7,054 nt of DNA from Dehalococcoidia bacterium (GCA_030650265.1 JAUSEJ010001098.1:1-7054); one strand, 5' to 3'; numbered from the stretch's first letter, positions 1 through 7,054 are shown. Program-made: numbers and translations. The notes: generated by a model from the letters alone, not told the origin.

Positions 1-3000
1 CCAATGTGGCGATCGGGATTGTTGTAGCGGCGACGGCGTTCTACGCTCTCGCTTACATGAACGTTTACTCACTGCCTCATCCTGCCGTGCGCATGGGCGA
101 GTGGATAAACGCCAATGTGCCAAAGGGCGCCTTGATTCTCAAGGAGCATTGGGAGGAGGGCATTCCCAATCTCGGGGCATACCGGGGCGGCGACCTGAAC
201 CTGTATGAGAATGACGATGCCAACAAGCTCAACCATATCGTCACTCAGGTGCGAAGCGGCGATTACATCGTCTTCTTCAGCAATCGTCTCTATGGGACTA
301 TTCCGCGTCTGCCAGAACGTTATCCTCTGACGAGTCGCTACTACGACCTGCTGTTCAAGGGAGAGCTAGGCTATGAGTTGGTCGACGTCGAGACAGCCTA
401 TCCCAGCCTCCTCGGGGTAACGATAATAGACGAGACATTTGGCCGTCCCAATCTGTCTGTGCCTAAAATGCTTGCCGGGTTCCAGCCAACAGCTATTACC
501 ATCGATGGCGGGTTTGCCGACGAGAGCTTCACCGTTTACGACCACCCCAAGGTCATGCTGTTCAAGAAGGTCAAGCAATTCAGCGATCAGGAGCTAAGGG
601 GATTGTTCGCCAACATCTCCCTCAACCGGCCACCGCCGGATTTGTCCACAAGCCCCGGCCTTCTCCTTTCGGAGGCGGACGCCAGAGCCAATCAGGAGGG
701 TGGCACCTGGTCGGACATCTTCGACCGCGATGGCATTGCCAACAGTTTTCCCGCGCTAAGCTGGCTGATCATGGTGGAAGTGATCTCTCTGGCGGCCCTG
801 CCACTCGGAGTGCTACTATTTCGACGGCTGGCGGACCGGGGGTTCATTCTGACCAAGATTCTGGGAATATTGGTCGTCTCTTATCTATCATGGCTATTCG
901 CTGCCACTCATCTGTTGACTTTCTCTCGCCTGACAATCCTCCTTTCTTTGATCGTCATGGCCCTTTTCTCGACTTACCTTTTTGTCCGGTTCAGACAGGA
1001 GATCGAGGCTTTCGTTCGTTCGCGGTGGCGGCTCTTGGTGGGGCTCGAGGGCCTGTTCCTGCTGGCCTTTTTCGGCTTCTACCTGGTCAGATTGGCCAAT
1101 CCTGACCTCTGGCACGCCTGGCGGGGTGGCGAGAAGCCGATGGACTTTGCTTACCTGAACGCCGTCATTAAGACTACCTATTTCCCGCCTTACGATCCCT
1201 GGTTCTCCGGCGGCTATTTGAACTATTACTACTTTGGCCAGGTTATCGTGGCGACCCTGACAAAGCTGGTGGGGATTGTGCCTGCCGTGGCCTACAATTT
1301 GGCATTGCCACTCCTCTTTTCGCTCACCCTTAGCGGCGCTTTCTCTCTCGGTTATGACCTCCGACTGGCGGGCAAGGGTCAAGGCAGCAAGTCGGGATGG
1401 CGATGGTCGGCTCTGCTATGTGGACTATTGGCCGCTGCGATGGTGGCGGTTCTCGGCAACCTTGATGGAATCATTCAACTGGCAGAAGGTCTGGCCAGGG
1501 CGGGGAGTTTCGATTTCCAGAGTACGATACCGGCTCTTGCGGGAGCGGTAAATGCCACTGTCGGATTATGGCGGAGCCTGGTCGATCATCAGCCGCTCCC
1601 GGCGTTCGACTTCTGGCGGAGCAGCCGGATGATGCCGGGGACCATCAATATCACGGAGTTCCCCTACTTCACTTTTCTGTTTGCCGACCTGCACGCCCAC
1701 TTGATTGCCTTGCCATTTACAATTCTCGCAATCGGTCTGGCTTTGAACATGGCTTTGCGGTCGCGCAGTTCCGGAACCGACAGGACTCTCGAATCGGGCC
1801 TCGCCTCCAGCAGTGCCGGGAATGGGTCGCCTCTGTTTGTGCCCGGCTATCTGGGTCGACTGCCCGGAGTATTCTTCTCGCTAATTAGCTGGCTAAGTCC
1901 TGCCCTCCCGCTGCCGCGACTCTTCCCGGTTTTGGCGCTGGCGCTGGCTCTGGGCGCTCTCCGAATCATCAACAGTTGGGATTTTCCGACCTATTTGCTG
2001 CTGTCGGTTGCCGCAATCTTCATCGGCGAGTATTCCAGCCGCGGCGGTATCGGCTTTCGCACCGTCTCAATGTTCGTGATAAAGGCTGGCCTGATCTTCT
2101 GGCTAAGCTCGTTTCTCTATCAACCCTTCTACGACAAGTACGAGTTGTTCTACACGGGCATTGAGCCGAGCCAGGAGAAGACCGTTATCGAGAATTATCT
2201 GGCGGTTCATGGTCTCTTTCTTTTCGCCGTAATCAGTTACCTGGTCTTGGAGATGCGTCGCCGTTTCGGGCGCTCGGGATTCTTGAGGACCGTGCTCCTT
2301 GTGTCGAGGCGCTGGGAGGATCTTCCCCACGTCATAGGCCTTCGACGACGGCTCGTCAAGAAGCCGGATCCGGACAGCGCCACGGTGGCCTATGGGTTAA
2401 TGCTGGTATTACTGGTAGCCGCCGGCCTCGCCCTGGCGAAGTTGTATCTCATTGCCTTGCTCTTCCTCGTTTTGGCAATGGCGGTATCGCTGGCTTTCGG
2501 CGAACTGGCAAAACGAGAGGCGGGTATGTCGCCCCGGCTGTTTGTCTTGACCATGGTGGGTTTTGCCATTGCCCTGGGCATTGGCGTCGACTTCATTACC
2601 ATCAAGGGCGATGTGAGCCGGATGAACACGGTTTTCAAGTTCTATTTGCAGGCTTGGGTGCTTTTCAGCCTGGCCTCGGCCTACGGGCTGGTGGCGGTTC
2701 TCGATGGCTTGCTGGGGGTGGGGCGTCAACGGAATAGGGCAGCGGATAAACGGATGGCCCTTCTAGCTATCGACCCTGATCCTGCTGTACGAGTCCATGG
2801 GTATCTAGGCCAGACAACGCCTTTTGACGAATCCGTAGGGGCGGTGCCCCCGTGCCCGCCCCCGTCCCCCCATCCCTATCGGAAGGACGGAGGGACCGCG
2901 ATATCAAAGAAGATCGCCATCACGTCTTGGAAGGCCGCATGGCTGGTCGTTCTCGCCGTTCTCCTCCTGTCGACGGCCATTTACCCGCTCGCGGCGACGC

Positions 3001-3512
3001 GGGTCAGGGTGGAAGACCGCTTTCAGTCTTCGCCGCCGACGGACGATGGCATGGCGTTTATGAAGGATGCCATCTATTCGGACGAGAAGGGCAAGGTCAC
3101 ACTGGGCGACGATTATGAGGCTATTACCTGGATGCAGGATAACCTGAAAGGCTCCCCGGTTATCGTAGAAGCCTATACGCCTCTGTACCGGTGGGGCTCG
3201 CGGGTGTCTATCTATACCGGATTGCCAACGGTAATCGGCTGGGACTGGCATCAGACGCAGCAGAGGATGCCCTACCGGTCGATGATCGACATCCGCATGA
3301 AGGACGTGAAGGACATCTACCTTAGTCCTGACGCGAGGCTGACTATGGACCTTTTGAAGAAGTACGGTATTAAGTACATCTACGTTGGCGAACTCGAGCG
3401 TCTCTACTTTGGCGGACCGGGCCTCGCCAAGTTCGACCAGATGGCCAAGACGGATCTCACACTTGTCCACGAGAACCAGGCGGTCAAGATCTACGAGGTG
3501 AGGCAGAACTAG
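1..3512 (+). CDS. DUF2298 (Chlor_Arch_YYY-type) multi-pass membrane protein with GT39-like N-terminal remnant, 5' partial
   Basis: The frame is open from base 3 to TAG at 3510-3512. The first in-window start is GTG at 6, but it lies in a hydrophobic helix, so the real start is upstream; residues below count from that GTG. Residues 1-20 look like a last membrane helix. Residues about 25-245 are a soluble, presumably extracytoplasmic domain resembling the tail of GT39/PMT-type glycosyltransferases (WINANVPKGA near 33). From about 250 follows a many-helix DUF2298 domain with its hallmarks: the tyrosine-rich GGYLNYYYFGQ (402-412), DLHAH (561-565), NSWDFPTY (656-663) and RMNTVFKFY (872-880). A C-terminal soluble part carries WDWHQTQQR (about 1079-1087). 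The family is thought to act in envelope glycan or polymer synthesis, but its reaction is not established. A loop of about 70 residues (905-974) is low-complexity and contains an inserted DNA repeat. The family call is strong; the function is inference. Confidence 0.88.
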   Translation, partial: NVAIGIVVAATAFYALAYMNVYSLPHPAVRMGEWINANVPKGALILKEHWEEGIPNLGAYRGGDLNLYENDDANKLNHIVTQVRSGDYIVFFSNRLYGTIPRLPERYPLTSRYYDLLFKGELGYELVDVETAYPSLLGVTIIDETFGRPNLSVPKMLAGFQPTAITIDGGFADESFTVYDHPKVMLFKKVKQFSDQELRGLFANISLNRPPPDLSTSPGLLLSEADARANQEGGTWSDIFDRDGIANSFPALSWLIMVEVISLAALPLGVLLFRRLADRGFILTKILGILVVSYLSWLFAATHLLTFSRLTILLSLIVMALFSTYLFVRFRQEIEAFVRSRWRLLVGLEGLFLLAFFGFYLVRLANPDLWHAWRGGEKPMDFAYLNAVIKTTYFPPYDPWFSGGYLNYYYFGQVIVATLTKLVGIVPAVAYNLALPLLFSLTLSGAFSLGYDLRLAGKGQGSKSGWRWSALLCGLLAAAMVAVLGNLDGIIQLAEGLARAGSFDFQSTIPALAGAVNATVGLWRSLVDHQPLPAFDFWRSSRMMPGTINITEFPYFTFLFADLHAHLIALPFTILAIGLALNMALRSRSSGTDRTLESGLASSSAGNGSPLFVPGYLGRLPGVFFSLISWLSPALPLPRLFPVLALALALGALRIINSWDFPTYLLLSVAAIFIGEYSSRGGIGFRTVSMFVIKAGLIFWLSSFLYQPFYDKYELFYTGIEPSQEKTVIENYLAVHGLFLFAVISYLVLEMRRRFGRSGFLRTVLLVSRRWEDLPHVIGLRRRLVKKPDPDSATVAYGLMLVLLVAAGLALAKLYLIALLFLVLAMAVSLAFGELAKREAGMSPRLFVLTMVGFAIALGIGVDFITIKGDVSRMNTVFKFYLQAWVLFSLASAYGLVAVLDGLLGVGRQRNRAADKRMALLAIDPDPAVRVHGYLGQTTPFDESVGAVPPCPPPSPHPYRKDGGTAISKKIAITSWKAAWLVVLAVLLLSTAIYPLAATRVRVEDRFQSSPPTDDGMAFMKDAIYSDEKGKVTLGDDYEAITWMQDNLKGSPVIVEAYTPLYRWGSRVSIYTGLPTVIGWDWHQTQQRMPYRSMIDIRMKDVKDIYLSPDARLTMDLLKKYGIKYIYVGELERLYFGGPGLAKFDQMAKTDLTLVHENQAVKIYEVRQN
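2835..2890. repeat. G/C-rich palindromic repeat element absorbed in frame into the DUF2298 gene
   Basis: Arm GGGGCGG at 2838-2844 pairs perfectly with CCGCCCC at 2856-2862 across an 11-base loop. A second arm pair follows: CCGTCC at 2862-2867 and GGACGG at 2885-2890. The tract is far more C/G-biased than the surrounding coding sequence. It is translated as a proline-rich stretch (VPPCPPPSPHP, residues 947-957), in the loop just before the membrane helix that begins near residue 975. Palindromes starting GTAGGGGCGG are, from memory, common dispersed intergenic repeats in Chloroflexota genomes. That this is a dispersed element is inference, because only one copy lies in the window. Flanking sequence from about 2720 to 2925 may also be part of the insertion. 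Confidence 0.5.
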
Positions 3513-3516
3513 GGAC

Positions 3517-3522
3517 GGTGGA
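3517..3522 (+). promoter_or_regulatory. Probable ribosome binding site deciding the dehydrogenase start
   Basis: A GGTGGA stretch lies 7 bases before the ATG at 3530. This favours that ATG over the GTG at 3518, which would overlap the site and has no purine-rich sequence at proper spacing because the upstream gene ends at 3512. Confidence 0.45.
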
Positions 3523-3529
3523 TGGACAG

Positions 3530-4396
3530 ATGGAAGTGCTGGGCTTTGTCGGTTTGGGCAATATGGGTGGAGCAATGTCAGCGCGGCTGGTCAGCGCCGG
3601 TCACCAACTGGTTGTCTTCGACATCGCCGGCACCTTGCCGCGCATGCCCCCCGGTGCCAGCGCAGCGGCATCTGTGGCGGCTGTCGCGGCGCTGGCCCAC
3701 ACGGTCTTCTTAAGCCTGCCTGATGGCCCGGCGTCGAGGGAGGTCTGCCGGCAGGTTGCGGGCGCCTCGCCAAGGGAAACCACGACGGTTGTCGACCTAT
3801 CCACAATTGGCATATCCGCAGCCGTCGAGTGCGCCAGCATTCTCGCATCGGCAGGAATTACCTATGTCGATTCCCCCGTAAGCGGCGGTGTGACGGGGGC
3901 GCGCGCCGGTACGCTGGCAGCCATGGTGGGAGCTCGGGAGGCCGACTTCGAGAGGGTGCAGCCTCTCCTGATGGTAATGGCCAAGAACGTCTTCCGCGTC
4001 GGCGACAAGCCTGGCAAGGGCCAGGCCATGAAGCTACTTAACAACTTTCTCTCGGCGACCTCGTTGGCAGCAACCAGCGAGGCGGTGGTCTTCGGCGCCA
4101 GGATGGGACTCGACCTCGTGACCATGATCGAGGTCATAAACGCCTCCTCCGGTCGCACGACAGCCAGCACCGACAAATTCCCTCGTAGCGTGATTCCGCG
4201 CACCTATGACTTCGGCTTCTCTGCCGCTTTGATGACAAAAGACGTCAGTCTTTATCTGGAAAACGCCTCGGCGGCTGGCGTGCCTATCGCGATGGGCGCC
4301 GCAACTGCCTCACTTTTTCTTGCCTTCAAGGAGGCGTGTCCCGACGCCGACTTTACCTACATCCACAAGTGGCTTGAGGACAAGGCCGGGCGGTAG
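3530..4396 (+). CDS. NAD(P)-binding 3-hydroxyisobutyrate dehydrogenase-family oxidoreductase
   Basis: This is a 288-residue soluble cytoplasmic beta-hydroxyacid dehydrogenase, the normal length for the family. The N-terminal Rossmann fold carries GLGNMGGAM, with the glycine motif GLGNMG at 8-13. The strand ending VVFD (28-31) has an Asp that usually goes with NAD rather than NADP preference. DLST (89-92) and the substrate-binding signature DSPVSGGVTGARAGT (114-128) follow. The catalytic Lys is K168 in GKGQAMKLLNN, with N171/N172 beside it, and the C-terminal all-helical domain carries the conserved MTKD (235-238). All expected catalytic residues are present, so it should be active. Members oxidise 3-hydroxyisobutyrate, tartronate semialdehyde (in the reverse sense) or related 3-hydroxy acids, and the sequence alone does not fix the substrate. 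An alternative GTG start at 3518 would add four residues. It begins 17 bases after the DUF2298 gene and is probably co-transcribed with it, although no functional link is obvious. Confidence 0.92.
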   Translation: MEVLGFVGLGNMGGAMSARLVSAGHQLVVFDIAGTLPRMPPGASAAASVAAVAALAHTVFLSLPDGPASREVCRQVAGASPRETTTVVDLSTIGISAAVECASILASAGITYVDSPVSGGVTGARAGTLAAMVGAREADFERVQPLLMVMAKNVFRVGDKPGKGQAMKLLNNFLSATSLAATSEAVVFGARMGLDLVTMIEVINASSGRTTASTDKFPRSVIPRTYDFGFSAALMTKDVSLYLENASAAGVPIAMGAATASLFLAFKEACPDADFTYIHKWLEDKAGR

Positions 4397-4407
4397 CCGC
4401 GGTCCTC
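4376..4407 (+). terminator. Weak hairpin across the dehydrogenase stop codon
   Basis: GAGGAC (4376-4381) can pair with GTCCTC (4402-4407), and inside it GCGG (4390-4393) pairs with CCGC (4397-4400). The stop codon lies in the apical loop. The two stems are separated by an asymmetric internal loop and no T-run follows, so this is not a standard intrinsic terminator. It could still help to end transcription between the convergent blocks. Confidence 0.2.
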
Positions 4408-4514
4408 TAATGTGGCCAAAGTGCGCACCTCCGGGAACGAGGCCCCGAAGGTTGGCCAGGAAACCGTAGACGTGGCCGCGCCGCAGGGCATCAGACCTTG
4501 GCCTCTTTCTCCTA
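4397..4514. other. Intergenic gap between convergent gene blocks
   Basis: These 118 bases separate the plus-strand dehydrogenase from the minus-strand solute-binding-protein fragment. I see no strong U-tailed terminator on either strand. Short open frames on the minus strand (an ATG at 4491-4489, for example) lack recognisable family features. If an ABC permease gene once followed the solute-binding protein, it is not here. Confidence 0.5.
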
Positions 4515-5435
4515 TCACTTCGCGTGGGTCATCGTCTCAAATTGCTTGGCGCTAAGACGGGTTTGCCTCTCGCCTGTGATGCTACCCACTTTTGAACTGA
4601 GGGCAAGGATGTTTTGCACTCCTACGACTTGGATGGCAGTGTACTGGTTCTTGGCAATGACTACAGACTCCAGCGCCAGTTTCTTTCTCTCGACAGGGTC
4701 CTTTGTTTGGGGAACCTTCTCGATCATGGCGTCCAGTTGGAGGTTCGTGTGATTCTTAGCGGTGCTTAGCTTTGAGTGGTAGGCATTGGGCACTCGCTCA
4801 TAGTCTCGACCTTCCGATCCTAGATAGGTCCAGAGACTGTTCCAGACTTGGGGGTTCACCTTGGGGAGCATCAAAGGGTACCAGGCGCTGTAGTCCATAG
4901 GCACGATTTCCGGCCTGATCCCTGCCTTGCGCCAGTAGCCAACCAGAGCCTGGTTGAGAGTGCTGAGAGATCCCCCTGCTCCCACGTCGTAGAGCTTCGT
5001 GTCGAAGCCAGTGGCGTAGCCTGAATCGGCAAGAAGCTTCTTGGCCCCTTCGAGGTCGTAGGGATCTGGCTTCAGCACAGCAGGATCGAAGAAGTAGGCG
5101 CTCGAAGGAACGTTGTACATTGCGTACGGTTGGGCCAGTCCGCCAAATATCGTGTCCGCGATCTCTTGTTGGTTGATTGCCAGTTGTATGGCCTTGCGCA
5201 CCCTAAGGTCACCGAAAGCATACTTCTCCGGATGCTCGATGTCATACCAGGCGTAGCCGAAGTAGCGCGCTCCCCCGTCATAGCCTTGAATGCGCAAGCC
5301 GGCTGCCTTGAGCCCTTTGACCGAGTCGTTGGCGACCTGAGCGAGGTCCAACTCCCCGGTCTTGAGCATGGCGACCTTCGTTCCCTCCTCGGGGACGACG
5401 AGAACCGCGAGGTTCTTGAACTTTGGTGTTACCCG
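4515..5435 (-). pseudogene. ABC transporter substrate-binding protein, family 5, C-terminal fragment
   Basis: This is about 306 codons of an SBP_bac_5 (oligopeptide/dipeptide/nickel-type) solute-binding protein, ending at TGA 4517-4515. Homology-like sequence starts abruptly at RVTPKFKNLAVLVVPEEGT (from 5435). Then come the typical GELDLAQV, the GDLRVRKAIQLAINQQEIA block (about 5213-5157) and the DPYDLEGAKKLLADSGY block (around 5060-5020). The tail is complete. Full-length members run to roughly 500-600 residues, start with a signal peptide or lipobox, and bind the substrate outside the membrane for an ABC permease. Here the signal peptide and N-terminal lobe are missing. The open frame does extend to an ATG at 5474, but those 13 codons are an out-of-frame reading of the adjoining racemase fragment. 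The product could therefore not be exported and is probably non-functional. The remaining frame is undamaged, so the truncation looks recent or is an assembly artefact. Confidence 0.82.
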
Positions 5436-5671
5436 CCCAGAGCAACGACGGGAATGTCGACGAGCGAGCGACATTCGCGCAGGCCCAGGTCGGGCAAGTG
5501 GGCGATCGCGAAGGCGTCGTAGCCTTCCCGCTCGGCTTGCTGGGCATTCATCATGAAATCGACGGCGTACCGGTTAGCCACGGCAACCCGACTGACCATT
5601 GCTGTCGGCCTGTATCCGCCATATGACGCGGCCGGCATTCCATGGAGGCAGATTTCTACGTCGCTACGGCC
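5429..5671 (-). pseudogene. Asp/Glu/hydantoin racemase-type fragment
   Basis: About 80 codons resemble the N-terminal to middle part of Asp/Glu/hydantoin racemase-family proteins: DVEICLHGMPAASYGGYRPT, then NAQQAEREGYDAFAIAHLPD (about 5548-5489), then LRECRSLVDIPVVALG (about 5480-5433). The AEREGYDAFAI and RSLVDIPVV blocks match the region around the first half of the active site in this two-lobed family. Both ends are missing. The extreme N-terminus is replaced in frame by MFS transporter sequence, and the C-terminal half, with the second catalytic region, is cut off at a TAA (5431-5429) created where the solute-binding-protein fragment begins. Intact members are roughly 220-250 residues, so this remnant is surely inactive. 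The family assignment rests on motif memory and is moderately secure. Confidence 0.62.
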
Positions 5672-6266
5672 GACCTCGCGCGTGAGGATTGCCATCGGCG
5701 GGACGATCACTACCCAAACGAGGACGCCCAGCACCACCCAAGCCAGGCGCCAGCCGTGGGTCGTGATCAGGTAAGCAGAGAATGGGACCAGCACAATGCC
5801 TCCGACAGAAGCTCCCATGAATCCGATCGATACGGCCTTCTCTCGCTTACGGATAAACTAATTGGCGATTGCTACGTTTACAGGGAGAGACCCGGCGCAA
5901 GGGACGCCGATGGCTACACCATGGCGCGAACCAGGTAAAAATCCCAGAGGCCTCTGACCTGGCTGAGAGCAATGAACCCGGCCCACGGCGACGATGGTGC
6001 CAACGATCATGGGTCCCAGGGCGCCTCGCCTATCGATGAGGGGACCAATGCCGAAAGAGATGAGGCCGTTGGCGAGGGTGCTAAAAGATAGAACGCCGGA
6101 GAACATCGCCCTGGTCCAGCGAAGCTCCTCGCTCATCGGCTTCACGAACACTGCATAACCGAAGCTCTCCATATCTCTGAGCATGAACATGCTGCAGAAG
6201 CCCGTGGTGGATTTTCCAGCCGTAATAGAACCGACCCCGAGCGACAGAGGCAACTCTTGCAACCAT
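5672..6266 (-). pseudogene. MFS transporter, N-terminal half, broken by three frameshifts and a nonsense codon
   Basis: The start is ATG 6266-6264, 8 bases after the upstream gene's stop, with only weak purine-rich sequence (TAAGAGA) before it. The start reads MVARVASVARGRFYYGWKI, typical of an MFS N-terminus. The frame then breaks at base 6209, where one base stands in place of a codon, and resumes as TTGFCSMFML, YAVFVKPMSEEL, RAMFSGVLSFSTLANGLISF and IGPLIDRRGALGPMIVGTIVA. The frame is lost again at about 5986-5980, giving GFIALSQVRGLWDFYLVRAM in another phase, and is restored at about 5919-5915 to AIGVPCAGSLPVNVAIAN. An in-frame TAG (5860-5858) stands where a Trp is likely, before FIRKREKAVSIGFMGASVGG. 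Roughly six of the expected twelve membrane helices remain, ending near AILTREV. A full member would be about 400 residues and would export or import small organic molecules. Motif A-like GPLIDRRG is visible. Confidence 0.8.
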
Positions 6267-6274
6267 CGGTTCTC

Positions 6275-7054
6275 TTACTCTCGTATTGGCTTGGTTACGG
6301 ATAGGGAGACCGGGCCGAGGCTCGGTATGAACGTGCTGTGAAGACCTCCGGGCCCGCCTGCGACCACGATCATCATGTCTTCTGGCTTGTAAACCAGAAG
6401 GCCCATTCCATCGATCACCGCGCCGGCGGCGATCTTGTCCTCTTTCGCATTTGGAGGATACCAGTCAATGGGAAGGCGGCCGCGCTCCCAGAGAATCCGC
6501 TTGATATCGTTCTTGGATAGGCCGGCTTCAGCGAAAACCCTGGCGTGAGGGGGGCAGATTACGATCAGAGTCTCGCCACCCGATGTCTTGGCCAACCCTG
6601 ACATATTGACGGTTCCCAAGGCCGAAATCGAGTGGGCCATGATGGTCAGGATGTTGTCGGCCCCCCGACTTCCACAATGCATGTTAAAAGTCCCGGTAGC
6701 GCCGACCAGCGTTACCGAGCTCTGCTCGGGCGATAACCCGCGCTCGACGTGAAGGGGATCCCAGGGGCTTTCCTCCTCATTTTCGCCCAAACACATCGTG
6801 TACTTGCCGGGCTGAGCCAGAGTGGCCTTGCTGATGAGGCCCGGCGTGGCGCCGCCTATGTTGACTAGGACAAGACGAAGAGCGCGGCCGATGGTAGCAT
6901 TAGCCCGCCACCCCGGCCCCAAAGCGCCCGAGCTACAGTTTATCCCCAGCTTCTGCCGTATCGGACCATTGATTATGATCATCGGAGTGACTGGGTTGGT
7001 GGTGGCTTGCAGGCCCCCTATATTGAAATCAGGCTCCATCACCGCATCGATGGC
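6275..7054 (-). CDS. Conserved protein of unassigned function, 5' partial
   Basis: The frame is open from the right window edge to TAA 6277-6275. In-window starts exist (GTG 7042, ATG 7039), but the frame continues upstream as AIDAV, so the true start is probably outside. Residues counted from 7042 include NPVTPMIIINGPIRQKLGIN (16-35), the strongly conserved-looking GPGWRANATIGRALRL (42-57), GKYTMCLGENEEESPWDPLHVERG (79-102), and an end in PEDMMIVVAGGPGG plus SVTKPI. I recall this pattern from uncharacterised proteins of catabolic clusters in Chloroflexota and proteobacteria, sometimes as the C-terminal part of UGSC-type (seleno)proteins; that link is uncertain, and no U/C-GSC motif is visible here. 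There is no membrane helix or signal peptide in the visible part, so it is probably cytoplasmic. It is undamaged, in contrast to the genes downstream of it, and overlaps none of them. Enzymatic role unknown. Confidence 0.68.
   Translation of the reverse strand, partial: AIDAVMEPDFNIGGLQATTNPVTPMIIINGPIRQKLGINCSSGALGPGWRANATIGRALRLVLVNIGGATPGLISKATLAQPGKYTMCLGENEEESPWDPLHVERGLSPEQSSVTLVGATGTFNMHCGSRGADNILTIMAHSISALGTVNMSGLAKTSGGETLIVICPPHARVFAEAGLSKNDIKRILWERGRLPIDWYPPNAKEDKIAAGAVIDGMGLLVYKPEDMMIVVAGGPGGLHSTFIPSLGPVSLSVTKPIRE

Noticed and set aside
894..1382. 162-codon minus-strand open frame
   Set aside because: It lies opposite the tyrosine-rich DUF2298 core; its Gln/Glu/Arg-rich composition is the antisense of hydrophobic codons.
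2904..3575. 223-codon open frame on the minus strand opposite the end of the DUF2298 gene
   Set aside because: It is rich in Arg, His and Pro, has no family resemblance, and lies opposite conserved DUF2298 motifs; it is an antisense shadow.
4360..4491. Short minus-strand frame from ATG 4491 after the solute-binding-protein stop
   Set aside because: About 40 codons running into the dehydrogenase gene on the opposite strand, with no close ribosome binding site and no recognisable domain.
5130..5626. Overlapping plus-strand open frames in the right half
   Set aside because: They lie opposite the solute-binding-protein and racemase fragments, whose minus-strand readings match known families; the plus readings match nothing recognisable.
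5429..5818. Reading this as one genuine 129-residue protein
   Set aside because: Its two halves belong to unrelated families, and its ATG is an internal Met of the MFS frame, which continues upstream through the TAG at 5858-5860.
6645..6690. CGS in the right-edge protein as a UGSC/CGSC redox motif
   Set aside because: The sequence reads HCGSRG, without the second Cys, and its place in the protein corresponds to a different conserved block in the homologues I recall.
1..7054. tRNA, rRNA, CRISPR, transposase or inverted-repeat-bounded mobile element
   Set aside because: No cloverleaf, spaced direct repeats, transposase motifs or paired terminal repeats were seen, including at the 5672 and 5432 junctions.

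Overview
The window looks like a piece of a Chloroflexota genome, possibly an uncultured Dehalococcoidia- or SAR202-like lineage; the rank below phylum is a guess. The best evidence is the first gene, a very large DUF2298 membrane protein of the 'Chlor_Arch_YYY' type, a family known mainly from Chloroflexota and some archaea. A G/C-rich palindromic repeat of a kind I associate with such genomes also sits inside that gene. No rRNA, tRNA, CRISPR array, insertion sequence or replication origin is visible.

Left half (1-4396), plus strand: a 5'-incomplete DUF2298 protein, which appears to carry the tail of a GT39/PMT-like glycosyltransferase module at its N-terminus. It is followed after 17 bases by an intact 3-hydroxyisobutyrate dehydrogenase-family oxidoreductase. 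Both read cleanly and are probably co-transcribed. The two plus-strand genes converge on the minus-strand block across a short gap (4397-4514).

Right half (4515-7054), minus strand, read right to left: an intact but 5'-incomplete conserved protein of unassigned function; an MFS transporter whose N-terminal half is broken by three frameshifts and an in-frame TAG and whose C-terminal half is missing; a fragment of about 80 codons from an Asp/Glu/hydantoin racemase-type enzyme; and the C-terminal part of a family 5 (oligopeptide/dipeptide-type) ABC solute-binding protein that lacks its signal peptide and N-terminal lobe. The last three are joined end to end with no intergenic space. This looks like a former uptake-and-catabolism operon collapsed by internal deletions, or else an assembly chimera.

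The most noteworthy points are the fragment-to-fragment junctions near 5672 and 5432, the repeat absorbed in frame into the DUF2298 gene (about 2835-2890), and the contrast between the intact right-edge gene and its decayed downstream neighbours. I found no convincing undescribed system.
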